DNA of 64,000 nt from Rubrivivax sp. GTDB lineage: Bacteria; Pseudomonadota; Gammaproteobacteria; Burkholderiales; Burkholderiaceae_C. The notes beneath the pieces were generated by a model, which saw only the letters and a program-made list of their open reading frames with translations, had not been told where the DNA came from and did not search any database. This document shows positions 14,801-23,188 of this stretch, in pieces. A program made the position numbers and the translations under genes. Location of the stretch: assembly GCA_016707445.1 (NCBI GenBank), contig JADJHR010000005.1, positions 1 through 64,000 of the forward strand. The letters run 5' to 3'. Every line of letters begins with the position of its first letter. The first letter of the stretch is position 1.

Positions 14801-16108
14801 ATGTCATCCAAGGCTTGGACACTGCCGGATCAACGGGTTCCTTCGTCGACACTGGCGGCCGACGGGCTTGACGATGCCTTACCACTGTCACCGCCCGGGT
14901 CACCGCAAGTACCACCGCGTCTGCTCGACCAGGTGCGCCATCAGGTCCGCTACCGCCACTACAGCATCCGCACCGAAGAGGCCTACGTACATTGGGTGCG
15001 CGCTTTCATCCGCTACCACGGCCTGCGTCACCCGGCAGAGTTGTCGCGATCCGAGGTCGAGTCCTTTCTGGCCTGGCTGGCGGCCGAGCGCCAGGTGTCG
15101 GCGTCGACCCACAGACAGGCTTTGTCAGCATTGCTGTTCCTCTATCAGCAGGTGCTGGGCCTGACCCTGCCGTGGATGGGCGAGATCGGCCGTCCGCACA
15201 CCGAGCGACGTGTGCCGGTCGTGCTGTCGCCGGATGAGGTGTCCCGGCTGCTGGCCGCGTTGGCCGCCCAGCCTCAGCATGGTCGCTTGCTGGGCCTGCT
15301 GGGGCAGCTTCTGTACGGCACCGGCATGCGCCTGCTCGAGGCACTGCGCCTGCGCGTGAAGGACGTCGAATTCGAGCAGCGCGCGATCATCGTGCGTGAG
15401 GGCAAGGGTTCGAAGGATCGGGTGGTGATGCTGCCGGCATCGCTCGACCTGCCATTGCGCGCGCATCTGGCCGACGTCAAGGCGCAGTGGCAGCTTGACC
15501 GCGCACAGGGTCTGGCCGGCGTTCATCTGCCCGGCGCCTTGGCGCGCAAGTACCCGCGCGCTGCCGAATCGTGGTCGTGGCACTGGGTGATGCCGCAGGC
15601 TGAACCGGCCGTCGACCCACGCAGCGGTGTGCGCCGCCGTCACCATCTGCTGGAGGGTTTCTTCCAGCGCGCCTTTCGTCGTGCGCTGCAAGACGCTGGC
15701 ATCCACAAGCCCGCCACGCCGCACACGCTGCGCCATTCCTTTGCCACCCACCTGCTGCAGTCGGGCTACGACATCCGCACGGTGCAAGAGCTGCTCGGCC
15801 ACTCCGATGTCAGCACGACCATGATCTACACCCATGTGTTGCGCATGGGTGGCCATGCGGTGCACAGCCCGCTCGACCGGCTGGCAGACCCCGGCGCTGG
15901 TGATGCGACAGCGTTCGCGGGGCCGCGCCGCACCTTTGAACCCCCGATGCCGTCGGGCTGGTCGGCCGCAGCGGGCGGCAAGTCCGGCGCCCGTCGCGCC
16001 CGCGAGCCTTCTCCACCGTGCTACACGCCGACTCAACCGCTCCCAAGCGCATCCCCGCGCTGCCCGGTTACGCCGAACTCGCCTGCCGCAGCAACTTCAG
16101 CTTCCTGA
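14801..16108 (+). CDS. intI: Integron integrase IntI (tyrosine recombinase)
   Basis: A 435-aa protein starting at 14801, set by AGGAGG and the SOS box just upstream. The N-terminal SAM-like domain (RLLDQVRHQVRYRHYSIRTEEAYVHWVRAFI) is followed by the catalytic domain with R177 (TGMRLLE), H308-x-x-R311 (HTLRHSFATH) and nucleophile Y343 (TMIYTHV). The insert ALARKYPRAAESWSWHWVMP...DPRSGVRRRHHL is the extra alpha-I2 region found only in IntI proteins. It recombines attI with attC. Known IntI proteins are about 320-340 aa. This one has about 40 extra residues at the N-terminus and a Pro/Ala/Ser-rich tail of about 75 residues after SPLDRL that overlaps dnaE2 by 91 bp out of frame. Confidence 0.95.
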   Translation: MSSKAWTLPDQRVPSSTLAADGLDDALPLSPPGSPQVPPRLLDQVRHQVRYRHYSIRTEEAYVHWVRAFIRYHGLRHPAELSRSEVESFLAWLAAERQVSASTHRQALSALLFLYQQVLGLTLPWMGEIGRPHTERRVPVVLSPDEVSRLLAALAAQPQHGRLLGLLGQLLYGTGMRLLEALRLRVKDVEFEQRAIIVREGKGSKDRVVMLPASLDLPLRAHLADVKAQWQLDRAQGLAGVHLPGALARKYPRAAESWSWHWVMPQAEPAVDPRSGVRRRHHLLEGFFQRAFRRALQDAGIHKPATPHTLRHSFATHLLQSGYDIRTVQELLGHSDVSTTMIYTHVLRMGGHAVHSPLDRLADPGAGDATAFAGPRRTFEPPMPSGWSAAAGGKSGARRAREPSPPCYTPTQPLPSASPRCPVTPNSPAAATSAS

Positions 16109-19100
16109 CCGGGGCTTCGCACCCCGAGGAGCTGGTGGCGCGCGCGCAGGCGCTGCGTTATGCCGCGTTGGCGATCACCGACGAATGCTCGCTCGGCGGT
16201 GTGGTGCGTGCGCACGCCGAGGCCAAGCGCCTGGGTCTGCCCTTGATCGTCGGTGCGACGATGCAGCTGGCTGCGCGGTCGACCCTGCCGGGGCCGGTTG
16301 CCGCATCTGCCGCAGCCCCAGCCCCAGCCCCAGCCCCAGCCCCAACCCCTGCATCGTCGCCGGCTGTGTTGCCGCACAAGAACCGGCTGCCGCCGCGGCA
16401 TGCGGTGGCCCTGGCGACGGCAGCGACAGCCGCCGCATCTGCGGCGCCCGCAGCCGCTGTTTCCCCCGGCCCGCGCCTGGTGCTGCTGGCGCAGACACGT
16501 CGTGGTTACGGCAACCTGTCGCAGTGGATCACGGTGGCTCGGCGGCGCTCACCCAAGGGCCAGTACCAGGCCTTGATGGCCGATCTCGAAGGCAAGGTGC
16601 CCAACACGCCCACGCTGGCCGGCCTGCCCGATTGCCTGGCGCTGCTGATGACGGGCGCAGTGCTGCCGTCCCTGGCCGCCGATGCAGCCCAGCCTGGCGG
16701 CGGCAGCTTCGAGACCCTGTTTGCCCACGCGGTCTGGCTCAAGACCTGGTTCGGCGGTGACCGCTGTGCGCTGGCGCTGCCGCTGTTGCTGCGCCCGCAC
16801 GACGCGCTGCTGGTCGACATCGTGCAGCGTGTGGCCACGCTGACCGGCCTGCGCATCGTGGCCGTGGGTGATGTGCTGATGCACGCACGTTCGCGCAAGC
16901 CGCTGCAGGATGCGCTGAGTGCCACGCGGCTGCGTCTGGCCGTGCCCGACTGCGGCCACGCGCTCGAGCCCAATGCCGAGGCGCACCTGCGTTCACGCGC
17001 GCGGCTGGCCCAGCTGTACCGCCCCGAATGGTTGGCCGCCACGCTCGAGCTGGCCGGCCGCTGCAGTTTTTCGCTCGACGAGCTGCGCTATGAATACCCC
17101 GAAGAGATCGTTCCCGCCGGCCATACGCCCGGCAGCTGGCTGCGCCAGCTGACCGAGGAAGGGCTGCAACGGCGTTTCCCGGTGGCGGCGGGCGGCTTGC
17201 CGGCGTCGGTGCGCGCCACCGTCGAGCATGAACTGGCGCTGATCGCCCAGCTGCAGTACGAGCCCTATTTCCTCACCGTGGCCGATCTGGTGCAGTGGGC
17301 GCGCAGCCAGGGCATCCTGTGCCAGGGCCGCGGCAGCGCGGCCAACTCGGCGGTCTGCTACGCACTGGGCGTGACCGAGGTCGACCCGGCGCGCATGAGC
17401 CTGCTGTTCGAGCGTTTCATCAGTGCCGAACGCAACGAGCCGCCCGACATCGACATCGATTTCGAGCACCAGCGCCGCGAAGAGGTGATCCAGTACGTCT
17501 ACCGCAAGTACGGCCGGCATCGTGCGGCACTCACCGGCGTCGTCATCTCGTACCGGCCGCGCTCGGCGTTGCGCGACATGGGGCGCGCCTTGGGCATCGA
17601 CCTGCAGCGCATCGACGCCGTGGCCAAGGGCCAGCACTGGTTCGACGGCCGTTCGATCAGTGCCGAACGCCTGCGCGAGAACGGCTTCGACCCCGAGTCA
17701 CCCTTGTGCCGGCTGTGGGTCGAGCTGACCGAAGTGCTGATCGGTTTTCCGCGCCACCTGTCGCAGCACCCGGGCGGTTTTGTCATCGCGCGCGACCAGC
17801 TGGCACGCCTGGTGCCGGTGGAAAACGCCGCGATGGAAGGGCGCAGCGTGATCCAGTGGGACAAGGACGATCTCGACACGCTGGGCCTGCTGAAGGTCGA
17901 TCTGCTGGCGCTGGGCATGCTCAGCGCCATTCGTCGGGCGTTGGACTTTGTGGCGGCCAAGAAGTCGCTTGCCGCTTTCGTGATGCAGGATGTGCCGTCC
18001 GAAGATGCGGCCACCTACGCCATGCTGTGCCGCGGCGACAGCGTGGGCACCTTCCAGGTCGAAAGCCGGGCCCAGATGAGCATGCTGCCGCGCCTGCGGC
18101 CAGAACGCTTCTACGACCTGGTGATCGAGGTCGCGATCGTTCGCCCCGGGCCCATCCAGGGCGGCATGGTGCACCCCTACCTGCGCCGCCGTTCGGGCGA
18201 AGAGCCGGTCGACTACCCCAGCGCCGAGGTGCGCCAGGCGCTGCAGCGCACGCTGGGCGTGCCGATCTTTCAAGAGCAGGTGATGCAGCTGGCGATCCTG
18301 GCCGCCGACTTCACGCCCGGTGAGGCCGACCAGCTGCGCCGCGCGATGGCGGCCTGGAAGCGCAAGGGCGGGCTCGGGCCCTTCCATCAGCGCCTGGTCG
18401 GCCGCATGGTGGCCAAGGGCTACAGCAGCGAATTCGCCGAGCGCATCTTCAAGCAGATCCAGGGCTTCGGCGAATACGGTTTCCCCGAAAGCCATGCCGC
18501 CAGTTTTGCGTTGCTGGTCTACGTCAGCGCCTGGCTGAAATGCCACCATCCCGACGCCTTCCTGGCGGCCTTGCTGAACAGCCAGCCGATGGGCTTCTAC
18601 GCGCCGGCGCAGCTGGTGCGCGATGCACGCGAACATGGCGTCACGGTGTTGCCGGTCGACGTGAGCCGCAGCGCCTGGGCGAGTGAACTCGAAGGCCAGC
18701 GGCTGCCGCTGCGCGACGTGCGGCTGGGCTTCGACCGCATCAGCGGGTTTCCCGAAGACGCTGCGCAGCGGCTGCTGGCCGCGCGCGCCGAAGCGCCCTT
18801 CGCCAGCGCCGAAGACCTGGCGCGCCGGGCCGGTCTCGACGCGCGACAGCTGCAGCTGCTGGCCCAGGCCGATGCGCTGAAGGGTCTCAGCGGCCACCGC
18901 CACCAGGCGGCCTGGGCGGTGGCCGGCGTCGACACCCGCGCCACGCCGTTGTTGCGCAGCACACGCACGCATGAGGCGGTGGCCGACCTGGCCGCACCGG
19001 CTGCGGCCGACGAGCTGCTGGCCGACTACCGCAGCACCGGCCTGAGCCTGGCCACCCATCCGCTGGCGCTGCTGCGCACGCAGCTGGCCGCCTTCCAGGT

Positions 19101-19419
19101 GCAGACCGCGGCCGTGCTGCGCGGCTACCCCAACGGGCGCCTGGCGCGCGCCAGCGGCCTGGTCACGCACCGCCAGCGTCCCGAGACCGCCAAGGGCGTG
19201 GTCTTCGTGACGCTGGAAGACGAGACCGGCGCGGTCAACGTCATCGTCTGGCCCCAGGTGGTCGAGGCGCAGCGCCGGCCGCTGCTGGCCAGCACGCTGC
19301 TGACGGTCTACGGCGTCTGGCAGTGCGAGGGCGAGGTGCGGCACCTGGTGGCACGCCGGCTGGTCGACCACAGCGGCCTGCTGCAGGGCTTATCCAGCAA
19401 GAGCCGCAACTTCAGGTGA
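16018..19419 (+). CDS. dnaE2: Error-prone DNA polymerase DnaE2 (ImuC)
   Basis: A 1133-aa C-family polymerase. The PHP domain starts with LPGYAELACRSNFSFLTGASHPEEL. The palm carries catalytic aspartates D477, D479 and D481 (PPDIDIDFEHQRREEV), with fingers and helix-hairpin-helix parts following and an OB-fold near the end (VVFVTLEDETGAVNVIVW). It does SOS-induced translesion synthesis, normally with ImuA and ImuB from one operon; neither gene is in the window. Here it follows intI with a 91-bp overlap, start GTG at 16018, so it probably depends on the SOS promoter of intI. The PHP domain contains an unusual Pro/Ala-rich insert at about residues 85-145, encoded partly by a hexanucleotide repeat. 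Confidence 0.95.
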   Translation: MLHADSTAPKRIPALPGYAELACRSNFSFLTGASHPEELVARAQALRYAALAITDECSLGGVVRAHAEAKRLGLPLIVGATMQLAARSTLPGPVAASAAAPAPAPAPAPTPASSPAVLPHKNRLPPRHAVALATAATAAASAAPAAAVSPGPRLVLLAQTRRGYGNLSQWITVARRRSPKGQYQALMADLEGKVPNTPTLAGLPDCLALLMTGAVLPSLAADAAQPGGGSFETLFAHAVWLKTWFGGDRCALALPLLLRPHDALLVDIVQRVATLTGLRIVAVGDVLMHARSRKPLQDALSATRLRLAVPDCGHALEPNAEAHLRSRARLAQLYRPEWLAATLELAGRCSFSLDELRYEYPEEIVPAGHTPGSWLRQLTEEGLQRRFPVAAGGLPASVRATVEHELALIAQLQYEPYFLTVADLVQWARSQGILCQGRGSAANSAVCYALGVTEVDPARMSLLFERFISAERNEPPDIDIDFEHQRREEVIQYVYRKYGRHRAALTGVVISYRPRSALRDMGRALGIDLQRIDAVAKGQHWFDGRSISAERLRENGFDPESPLCRLWVELTEVLIGFPRHLSQHPGGFVIARDQLARLVPVENAAMEGRSVIQWDKDDLDTLGLLKVDLLALGMLSAIRRALDFVAAKKSLAAFVMQDVPSEDAATYAMLCRGDSVGTFQVESRAQMSMLPRLRPERFYDLVIEVAIVRPGPIQGGMVHPYLRRRSGEEPVDYPSAEVRQALQRTLGVPIFQEQVMQLAILAADFTPGEADQLRRAMAAWKRKGGLGPFHQRLVGRMVAKGYSSEFAERIFKQIQGFGEYGFPESHAASFALLVYVSAWLKCHHPDAFLAALLNSQPMGFYAPAQLVRDAREHGVTVLPVDVSRSAWASELEGQRLPLRDVRLGFDRISGFPEDAAQRLLAARAEAPFASAEDLARRAGLDARQLQLLAQADALKGLSGHRHQAAWAVAGVDTRATPLLRSTRTHEAVADLAAPAAADELLADYRSTGLSLATHPLALLRTQLAAFQVQTAAVLRGYPNGRLARASGLVTHRQRPETAKGVVFVTLEDETGAVNVIVWPQVVEAQRRPLLASTLLTVYGVWQCEGEVRHLVARRLVDHSGLLQGLSSKSRNFR
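16315..16349 (+). repeat. GCCCCA hexanucleotide tandem repeat inside dnaE2
   Basis: Five to six GCCCCA units encode a (Pro-Ala)n run in the PHP domain of DnaE2. The unit is a multiple of three, so slippage would change protein length without breaking the frame. Confidence 0.85.
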
Positions 19420-19447
19420 TGTCGGCGCTGACGACACAATCGGGCCC

Positions 19448-20143
19448 ATGCAACTCGTGATCGAACACCTGCCGGCCCAGGGCCGGCCGGAACAGCTGCT
19501 GGTGCTGCTGCACGGCTGGGCCCAGCCCGGCCGCGCCATGGCCGGCCTGGCGTCGGCACTGCAGGCCGCCTTCGCGCAGGCCGCGGTGCTGGTGCCGGAA
19601 GCGCCGACACCGGCCGATGGCGGCCGCCGCGGCCGCATGTGGTATTCGATCGAGGGCCTGCGCGACAGCCCCGACACCTGGCCGGCGCGCGTGGCCGACC
19701 AGCTGGGCCCGATGCAGGCCTGGCTGCAGGCGCAGCAGCAGCGCCTGGGCGTGGCGCCCGCGGCCACCTGCCTGGCGGGGTTTTCGCAGGGCGCCGTCCT
19801 GTCGCTGGAACTGGTGACGCGCCATGACGGCATCGCCGGCCGCGTGCTGGCCTTCGGCGGGCGATTCGTGCAGCCCCCGGCGCTGCCGCCGCGCCAGACC
19901 ACGCTGCATTTCCTGCACGGCGACGCCGACGACATCTTTCCGGCCGCCGAGCTGCAGCAGGCCTTCGACCACCTGGCCCGCCAGCAGGGCGACGCCACCC
20001 TCGACATCGCGCACGGCGTGGGCCACGAGCTGCACCCGGCGCTGGTCGATCGTGCGTTGTTCCGCCTGCGCAACCACATCCCGCTGCGCACCTGGCAGGC
20101 CGCGCTGGGTGCGTCGCCGGCAGTGGCCGCCGATACCGATTGA
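19448..20143 (+). CDS. ypfH: YpfH-type esterase (alpha/beta hydrolase)
   Basis: A 231-aa protein of the phospholipase/carboxylesterase family. The nucleophile is S113 in GFSQGA, with acid near D162 (HGDADDIFP) and H193 (GVGHELHP). LLHGWAQPGRAM at residues 20-31 is the oxyanion strand typical of YpfH/serine esterase. It would hydrolyse short-chain esters in the cytoplasm. It begins 28 bp after dnaE2 on the same strand and is followed 10 bp later by yaaA. The substrate in vivo is unknown. Confidence 0.88.
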   Translation: MQLVIEHLPAQGRPEQLLVLLHGWAQPGRAMAGLASALQAAFAQAAVLVPEAPTPADGGRRGRMWYSIEGLRDSPDTWPARVADQLGPMQAWLQAQQQRLGVAPAATCLAGFSQGAVLSLELVTRHDGIAGRVLAFGGRFVQPPALPPRQTTLHFLHGDADDIFPAAELQQAFDHLARQQGDATLDIAHGVGHELHPALVDRALFRLRNHIPLRTWQAALGASPAVAADTD

Positions 20144-20153
20144 ACGACCGACC

Positions 20154-20954
20154 ATGCTGTACCTGCTGTCACCGGCCAAGCGCCTGGACTACGAAGCCCG
20201 GCTGCCCGCGGCCACGCTGCGCAAGGCCACCGAACCTCTGTTCGTCGATCGCGCCGCCGAGCTGATTGCCACCATGCGAACGAAGTCAGCGTCCCAGGTG
20301 GCGTCGCTGATGGACCTGTCCGAGCCGCTGGCGGCCCTGAATGTCGAGCGTTATGCCGCCTGGCAACCGCAGGCCACGGCGACCAACAGCCGGCCGGCGC
20401 TGCTGGCCTTCGATGGCGATGTCTACGGCGGCCTGCAGGCGCGCACGCTGAAGGCCACCGACCTCAACTGGGCGCAGCAGCACTTGGTGATCCTGTCGGG
20501 CCTGTACGGCGTGCTGCGCCCGTTCGACCGGTTGCAGCCTTACCGGCTGGAGATGGGCACGGCGCTGCGCACGGCGCGCGGCGCCGACCTTTATGCCTAT
20601 TGGGGTGATCTGCTGGCCCAGCATCTGGACGAGCGCCTGGCCGGTGACCGTCAGCCCGTGCTCGTCAACCTGGCATCGATCGAATACGCACGCGCCGCCT
20701 TGCGGCCCGCGCTGCAGGCCCGCGTGATCGACTGCGTGTTCGAGGACTGGAAGGACGACCAGTACAAGATCATCAGCTTCTTCGCCAAGCGGGCGCGTGG
20801 TCTGATGGCGCGTTGGGCGATCGACCAGCGCATCAACACGCCAGGCCGGCTGAAGGGCTTTGCCGTCGACGGCTATGCCTTCGACAAGCCGGCGTCGGCG
20901 CGCGACCGGCTGGTCTTCAGGCGCCGCCAGCCCCCGGCGCCGGGTGCCGCTTGA
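20154..20954 (+). CDS. yaaA: Peroxide stress resistance protein YaaA
   Basis: A 266-aa YaaA/DUF328 protein, recognised by MLYLLSPAKRLDYE at the start, the central LSGLYGVLRPFDRLQPYRLEMGT and the ending KGFAVDGYAFDKPAS. In E. coli the protein limits free iron and Fenton damage during peroxide stress and belongs to a DNA-binding fold family. The start chosen is the ATG at 20154, because the longer upstream frame overlaps ypfH and has no family match. Length is typical (about 257 aa in E. coli). Closely spaced with ypfH, it may be co-transcribed. Confidence 0.95.
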   Translation: MLYLLSPAKRLDYEARLPAATLRKATEPLFVDRAAELIATMRTKSASQVASLMDLSEPLAALNVERYAAWQPQATATNSRPALLAFDGDVYGGLQARTLKATDLNWAQQHLVILSGLYGVLRPFDRLQPYRLEMGTALRTARGADLYAYWGDLLAQHLDERLAGDRQPVLVNLASIEYARAALRPALQARVIDCVFEDWKDDQYKIISFFAKRARGLMARWAIDQRINTPGRLKGFAVDGYAFDKPASARDRLVFRRRQPPAPGAA

Positions 20955-21024
20955 CGCAAGCAGCCTGCCGGCCTCTACTGTCGATCGAGCATTTCCCCCA
21001 ACCCCGTCCAGCAGGAGACTCACC

Positions 21025-21717
21025 ATGGGCCAGACCATCAGCTTCAACCGTCCCGACGGCAAGTCCGTGCAGGGTTACCTGGCCGAGCCGGCGCAGGCCG
21101 CCGGCGCGCCGGCGGTGGTGGTGATCCAGGAATGGTGGGGCTTGAACGACCAGATCCGCGGCGTCGCCGAGCGCCTGGCCGGTGCCGGCTTCCTGGCCCT
21201 GGTGCCTGACCTCTACCGTGGCAAGAGCACGGTCGAGGCCGAGGAGGCACACCACCTGATGACGGCACTCGATTTCGGCGACGCCGCGTCGCAGGACATC
21301 CGCGGCGCGGTGCAGTACCTGAAGGGCCGCGCGGCCAAGGTCGGCATCACCGGCTTTTGCATGGGCGGCGCGCTGACGGTGCTGGCCACCACGATGGTGC
21401 CCGAGCTCGATGCCGGCGTGTCCTGGTACGGCATGCCGCCGCTCGATTTTGTCGACGCCAGCAAGATCAAGGTGCCGCTGATGGCACATTGGGCGACGCA
21501 GGATCAGGCCTTCGCGATCGCCGGTGTCGACGCACTTGATGAAAAGCTCAAGGCTGCCGGCGTGCGCTACAGCGGCCACCGCTACCTGGCGCACCACGGG
21601 TTTGCCAACGAGACCGCAGTCGGCCCGCGCCGCATTCCGATCACCCAGTACGACGCCGCCTGGGCGCAGCTGGCCTGGGACCGCACCATGCGCTTCTTCG
21701 GGGCGAACCTGGGATAG
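21025..21717 (+). CDS. Dienelactone hydrolase family protein
   Basis: A 230-aa dienelactone-hydrolase-type protein with the catalytic triad C112 (GFCMGG), D160 (WATQDQAF) and H191 (YLAHHGFANE), and the conserved E36 (IQEWWGLN) that activates the cysteine. The classic enzyme opens dienelactones in the chlorocatechol branch of the 3-oxoadipate pathway. Here no other gene of that pathway is adjacent, so a broader esterase role is possible. GGAGACT precedes the ATG at 21025. Length matches the family. Confidence 0.92.
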   Translation: MGQTISFNRPDGKSVQGYLAEPAQAAGAPAVVVIQEWWGLNDQIRGVAERLAGAGFLALVPDLYRGKSTVEAEEAHHLMTALDFGDAASQDIRGAVQYLKGRAAKVGITGFCMGGALTVLATTMVPELDAGVSWYGMPPLDFVDASKIKVPLMAHWATQDQAFAIAGVDALDEKLKAAGVRYSGHRYLAHHGFANETAVGPRRIPITQYDAAWAQLAWDRTMRFFGANLG

Positions 21718-22006
21718 GCACGCAGGCACGCGACGGGCAAGCCAGACCCTCTGGACAGGGTGGACGTCGGGCGGACCCAGGCGCACTTGAACTGCGCGTA
21801 CCCGTCAGAGCTTACGGGGAAGACGCGTCGCTGCCGTCAGGGCTGGTGTCGATCGCCGTGTGCCGGCCGGGTTGCGCCGGAAAACGGGGTCAAACCAGTG
21901 CAGGGGAACCGTGGCTTGGCGGCACACTCCAGGCTGTAGTCGCCGAATCCAGCAAGCGCGCGTGAAACGATGGCGGCGTAGCGTCGCGACCAGTCAAAGG
22001 AGATCC

Positions 22007-22645
22007 ATGACCCGCCTGTACCTGCTCGACGATCACACGATCGTGCGTGAAGGCCTGCGTGCTGTTCTCGAGGCCCAGGGCATGCTCGTCGTCGGTGAGT
22101 CCGACAGCGTGATCGCCGCGCTGGCCGACATCGAAAGGCTGGTGCCCGATGTCGTGCTGCTCGACCTGGGTCTGCGTGACCGTTCGGGGCTGGACTTGCT
22201 GTCACAGTTGGCGGGCAAGGGGCTGCCGACCCGGGTGCTGGTGCTGACCGTGTCCGAGCGACCCTGGCACGTGGCCGAGGCCTCGCGACTGGGCGCGTCG
22301 GGCTATGTGCTGAAGGGCGCATCAGCAGAAGAACTGCTGCGCGCCATCGACGACGTGATGCAGGGCCGCACCCATTTCAGCGGGGCGGTCGCGGCCAGCG
22401 CCAGCGAGGCGGGCTCGGGTCAGGGCAGCGACCCGATGGCCGCGCTGTCCAAGCGCGAGCGCCAGATCATGCGTCTGGTGGTGGCCGGCATGTCCAGCGC
22501 CGCCATCGGCACCGAATTGCACCTGTCGCCCAAGACCGTCGACACCTACCGCAGCCGCCTGATGGCCAAGCTGGGCGTGCACGACCTGGCCAACCTGGTG
22601 CGCGTGGCCGTGCGCCTGGGTGTGATCGACAGCGGCGACGGCTGA
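22007..22645 (+). CDS. LuxR/NarL-family response regulator
   Basis: A 212-aa two-domain regulator. The receiver domain (residues 1-120) has acidic pocket D8/D9 and phosphoacceptor D53 (VVLLDLGL), with K104-G in LKGAS. The C-terminal helix-turn-helix (LSKRERQIMRLVVAGMSSAAIGTELHLSPKTVDTYRSRLMAKL) is NarL/FixJ type. AAGGAGA precedes the ATG. No histidine kinase is adjacent; the next gene encodes an HPt protein 24 bp downstream, so the pair probably forms the end of a phosphorelay fed by a hybrid kinase located elsewhere. The 290 bp upstream (21718-22006) hold no gene and presumably carry the promoter. Confidence 0.93.
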   Translation: MTRLYLLDDHTIVREGLRAVLEAQGMLVVGESDSVIAALADIERLVPDVVLLDLGLRDRSGLDLLSQLAGKGLPTRVLVLTVSERPWHVAEASRLGASGYVLKGASAEELLRAIDDVMQGRTHFSGAVAASASEAGSGQGSDPMAALSKRERQIMRLVVAGMSSAAIGTELHLSPKTVDTYRSRLMAKLGVHDLANLVRVAVRLGVIDSGDG

Positions 22646-22669
22646 CCCCCGCCACCGGCAGCACGACCC

Positions 22670-23074
22670 GTGGCCTCATCGATCACACCGCCCGCACCGC
22701 CCGCACCGGACAGCCTGGCGGCGCTGCAGGGGCAGGACGGCCTGGACATCGCTTGCGGCCTGGCTGCAGTGGGCGGCAAGCCGGCCGTCTATCGGCGCCT
22801 GCTGGGCCTGTTCATCGACACCCATGGGGCCGAAGCCGCAGCGATGCGGCAGCTGCTGCGTGCCGGCGACCTGGGCGCGCTGGCGGCGCATGCACATCAT
22901 CTGCGCGGCAGTGCGGCCACGCTGGGCCTGATCGAAATCGAGACCCTGGCCGCCGCGCTGGAGCAGGCGGCCGGCGGCCGCGGCCCGACGCTGCCGGTGC
23001 CCGAGCTGAGCCAGACGCTGGCCGACGCCTTGGACGACACCGTCGAGCGGCTGCGTCGGGCGCTGCTGGCCTGA
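22670..23074 (+). CDS. HPt-domain phosphotransfer protein
   Basis: A 134-aa single HPt domain with the phosphorylatable histidine at residue 76 in AHHLRGSAATLG, the standard HxLKGSA-type motif on a helical bundle. A Pro-rich leader of about 14 residues precedes the fold. Translation starts at GTG (22670). HPt proteins shuttle phosphate between receiver domains. Its position directly after a NarL-type regulator suggests that regulator as partner, which is inference. No other gene in the window is an obvious donor, since the kinase at 28806 has its own regulator. Confidence 0.88.
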   Translation: MASSITPPAPPAPDSLAALQGQDGLDIACGLAAVGGKPAVYRRLLGLFIDTHGAEAAAMRQLLRAGDLGALAAHAHHLRGSAATLGLIEIETLAAALEQAAGGRGPTLPVPELSQTLADALDDTVERLRRALLA

Positions 23075-23188
23075 TGGCTCTGCCGGGCCTGATCGACGCG
23101 GTCGAGCCCGCTCGCGGCCGCTGCAGGGGTAGCGGTGTCTCTGCCAAAATCGGCACTCGTCAGCAACCCATGCCCGCCCCGCTGTCCC

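Larger units (their letters stand above)
1..16108 (-). mobile_element. Chromosomal integron: intI, attI and an array of at least 24 cassettes
   Basis: The sequence shows 23 attC-type imperfect palindromes, each bounded by core sites of the form GYCTAAC on the left and GTTRRRY on the right of the plus strand. They separate bodies of about 360-1000 bp, and a tyrosine recombinase of the IntI type lies at the right end. Most genes in the bodies lie on the minus strand, reading away from attI, as expected for cassettes. Several stop codons (2329, 3386, 4855, 6416, 11126) fall inside the attC core, typical of compact cassettes. Homogeneous attC sites, many cassettes and no transposon ends indicate a sedentary chromosomal integron rather than a mobile class 1 type. 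The array continues beyond position 1, so its full length is unknown. Confidence 0.95.

Noticed and set aside
15834..16760. 308-aa plus frame across the intI-dnaE2 junction as a possible imuB remnant
   Set aside because: No similarity to ImuB/Y-family motifs can be seen; Arg/Pro-rich composition indicates a shadow frame.
17698..19371. 557-aa minus-strand frame
   Set aside because: Antisense shadow of dnaE2; no domain.
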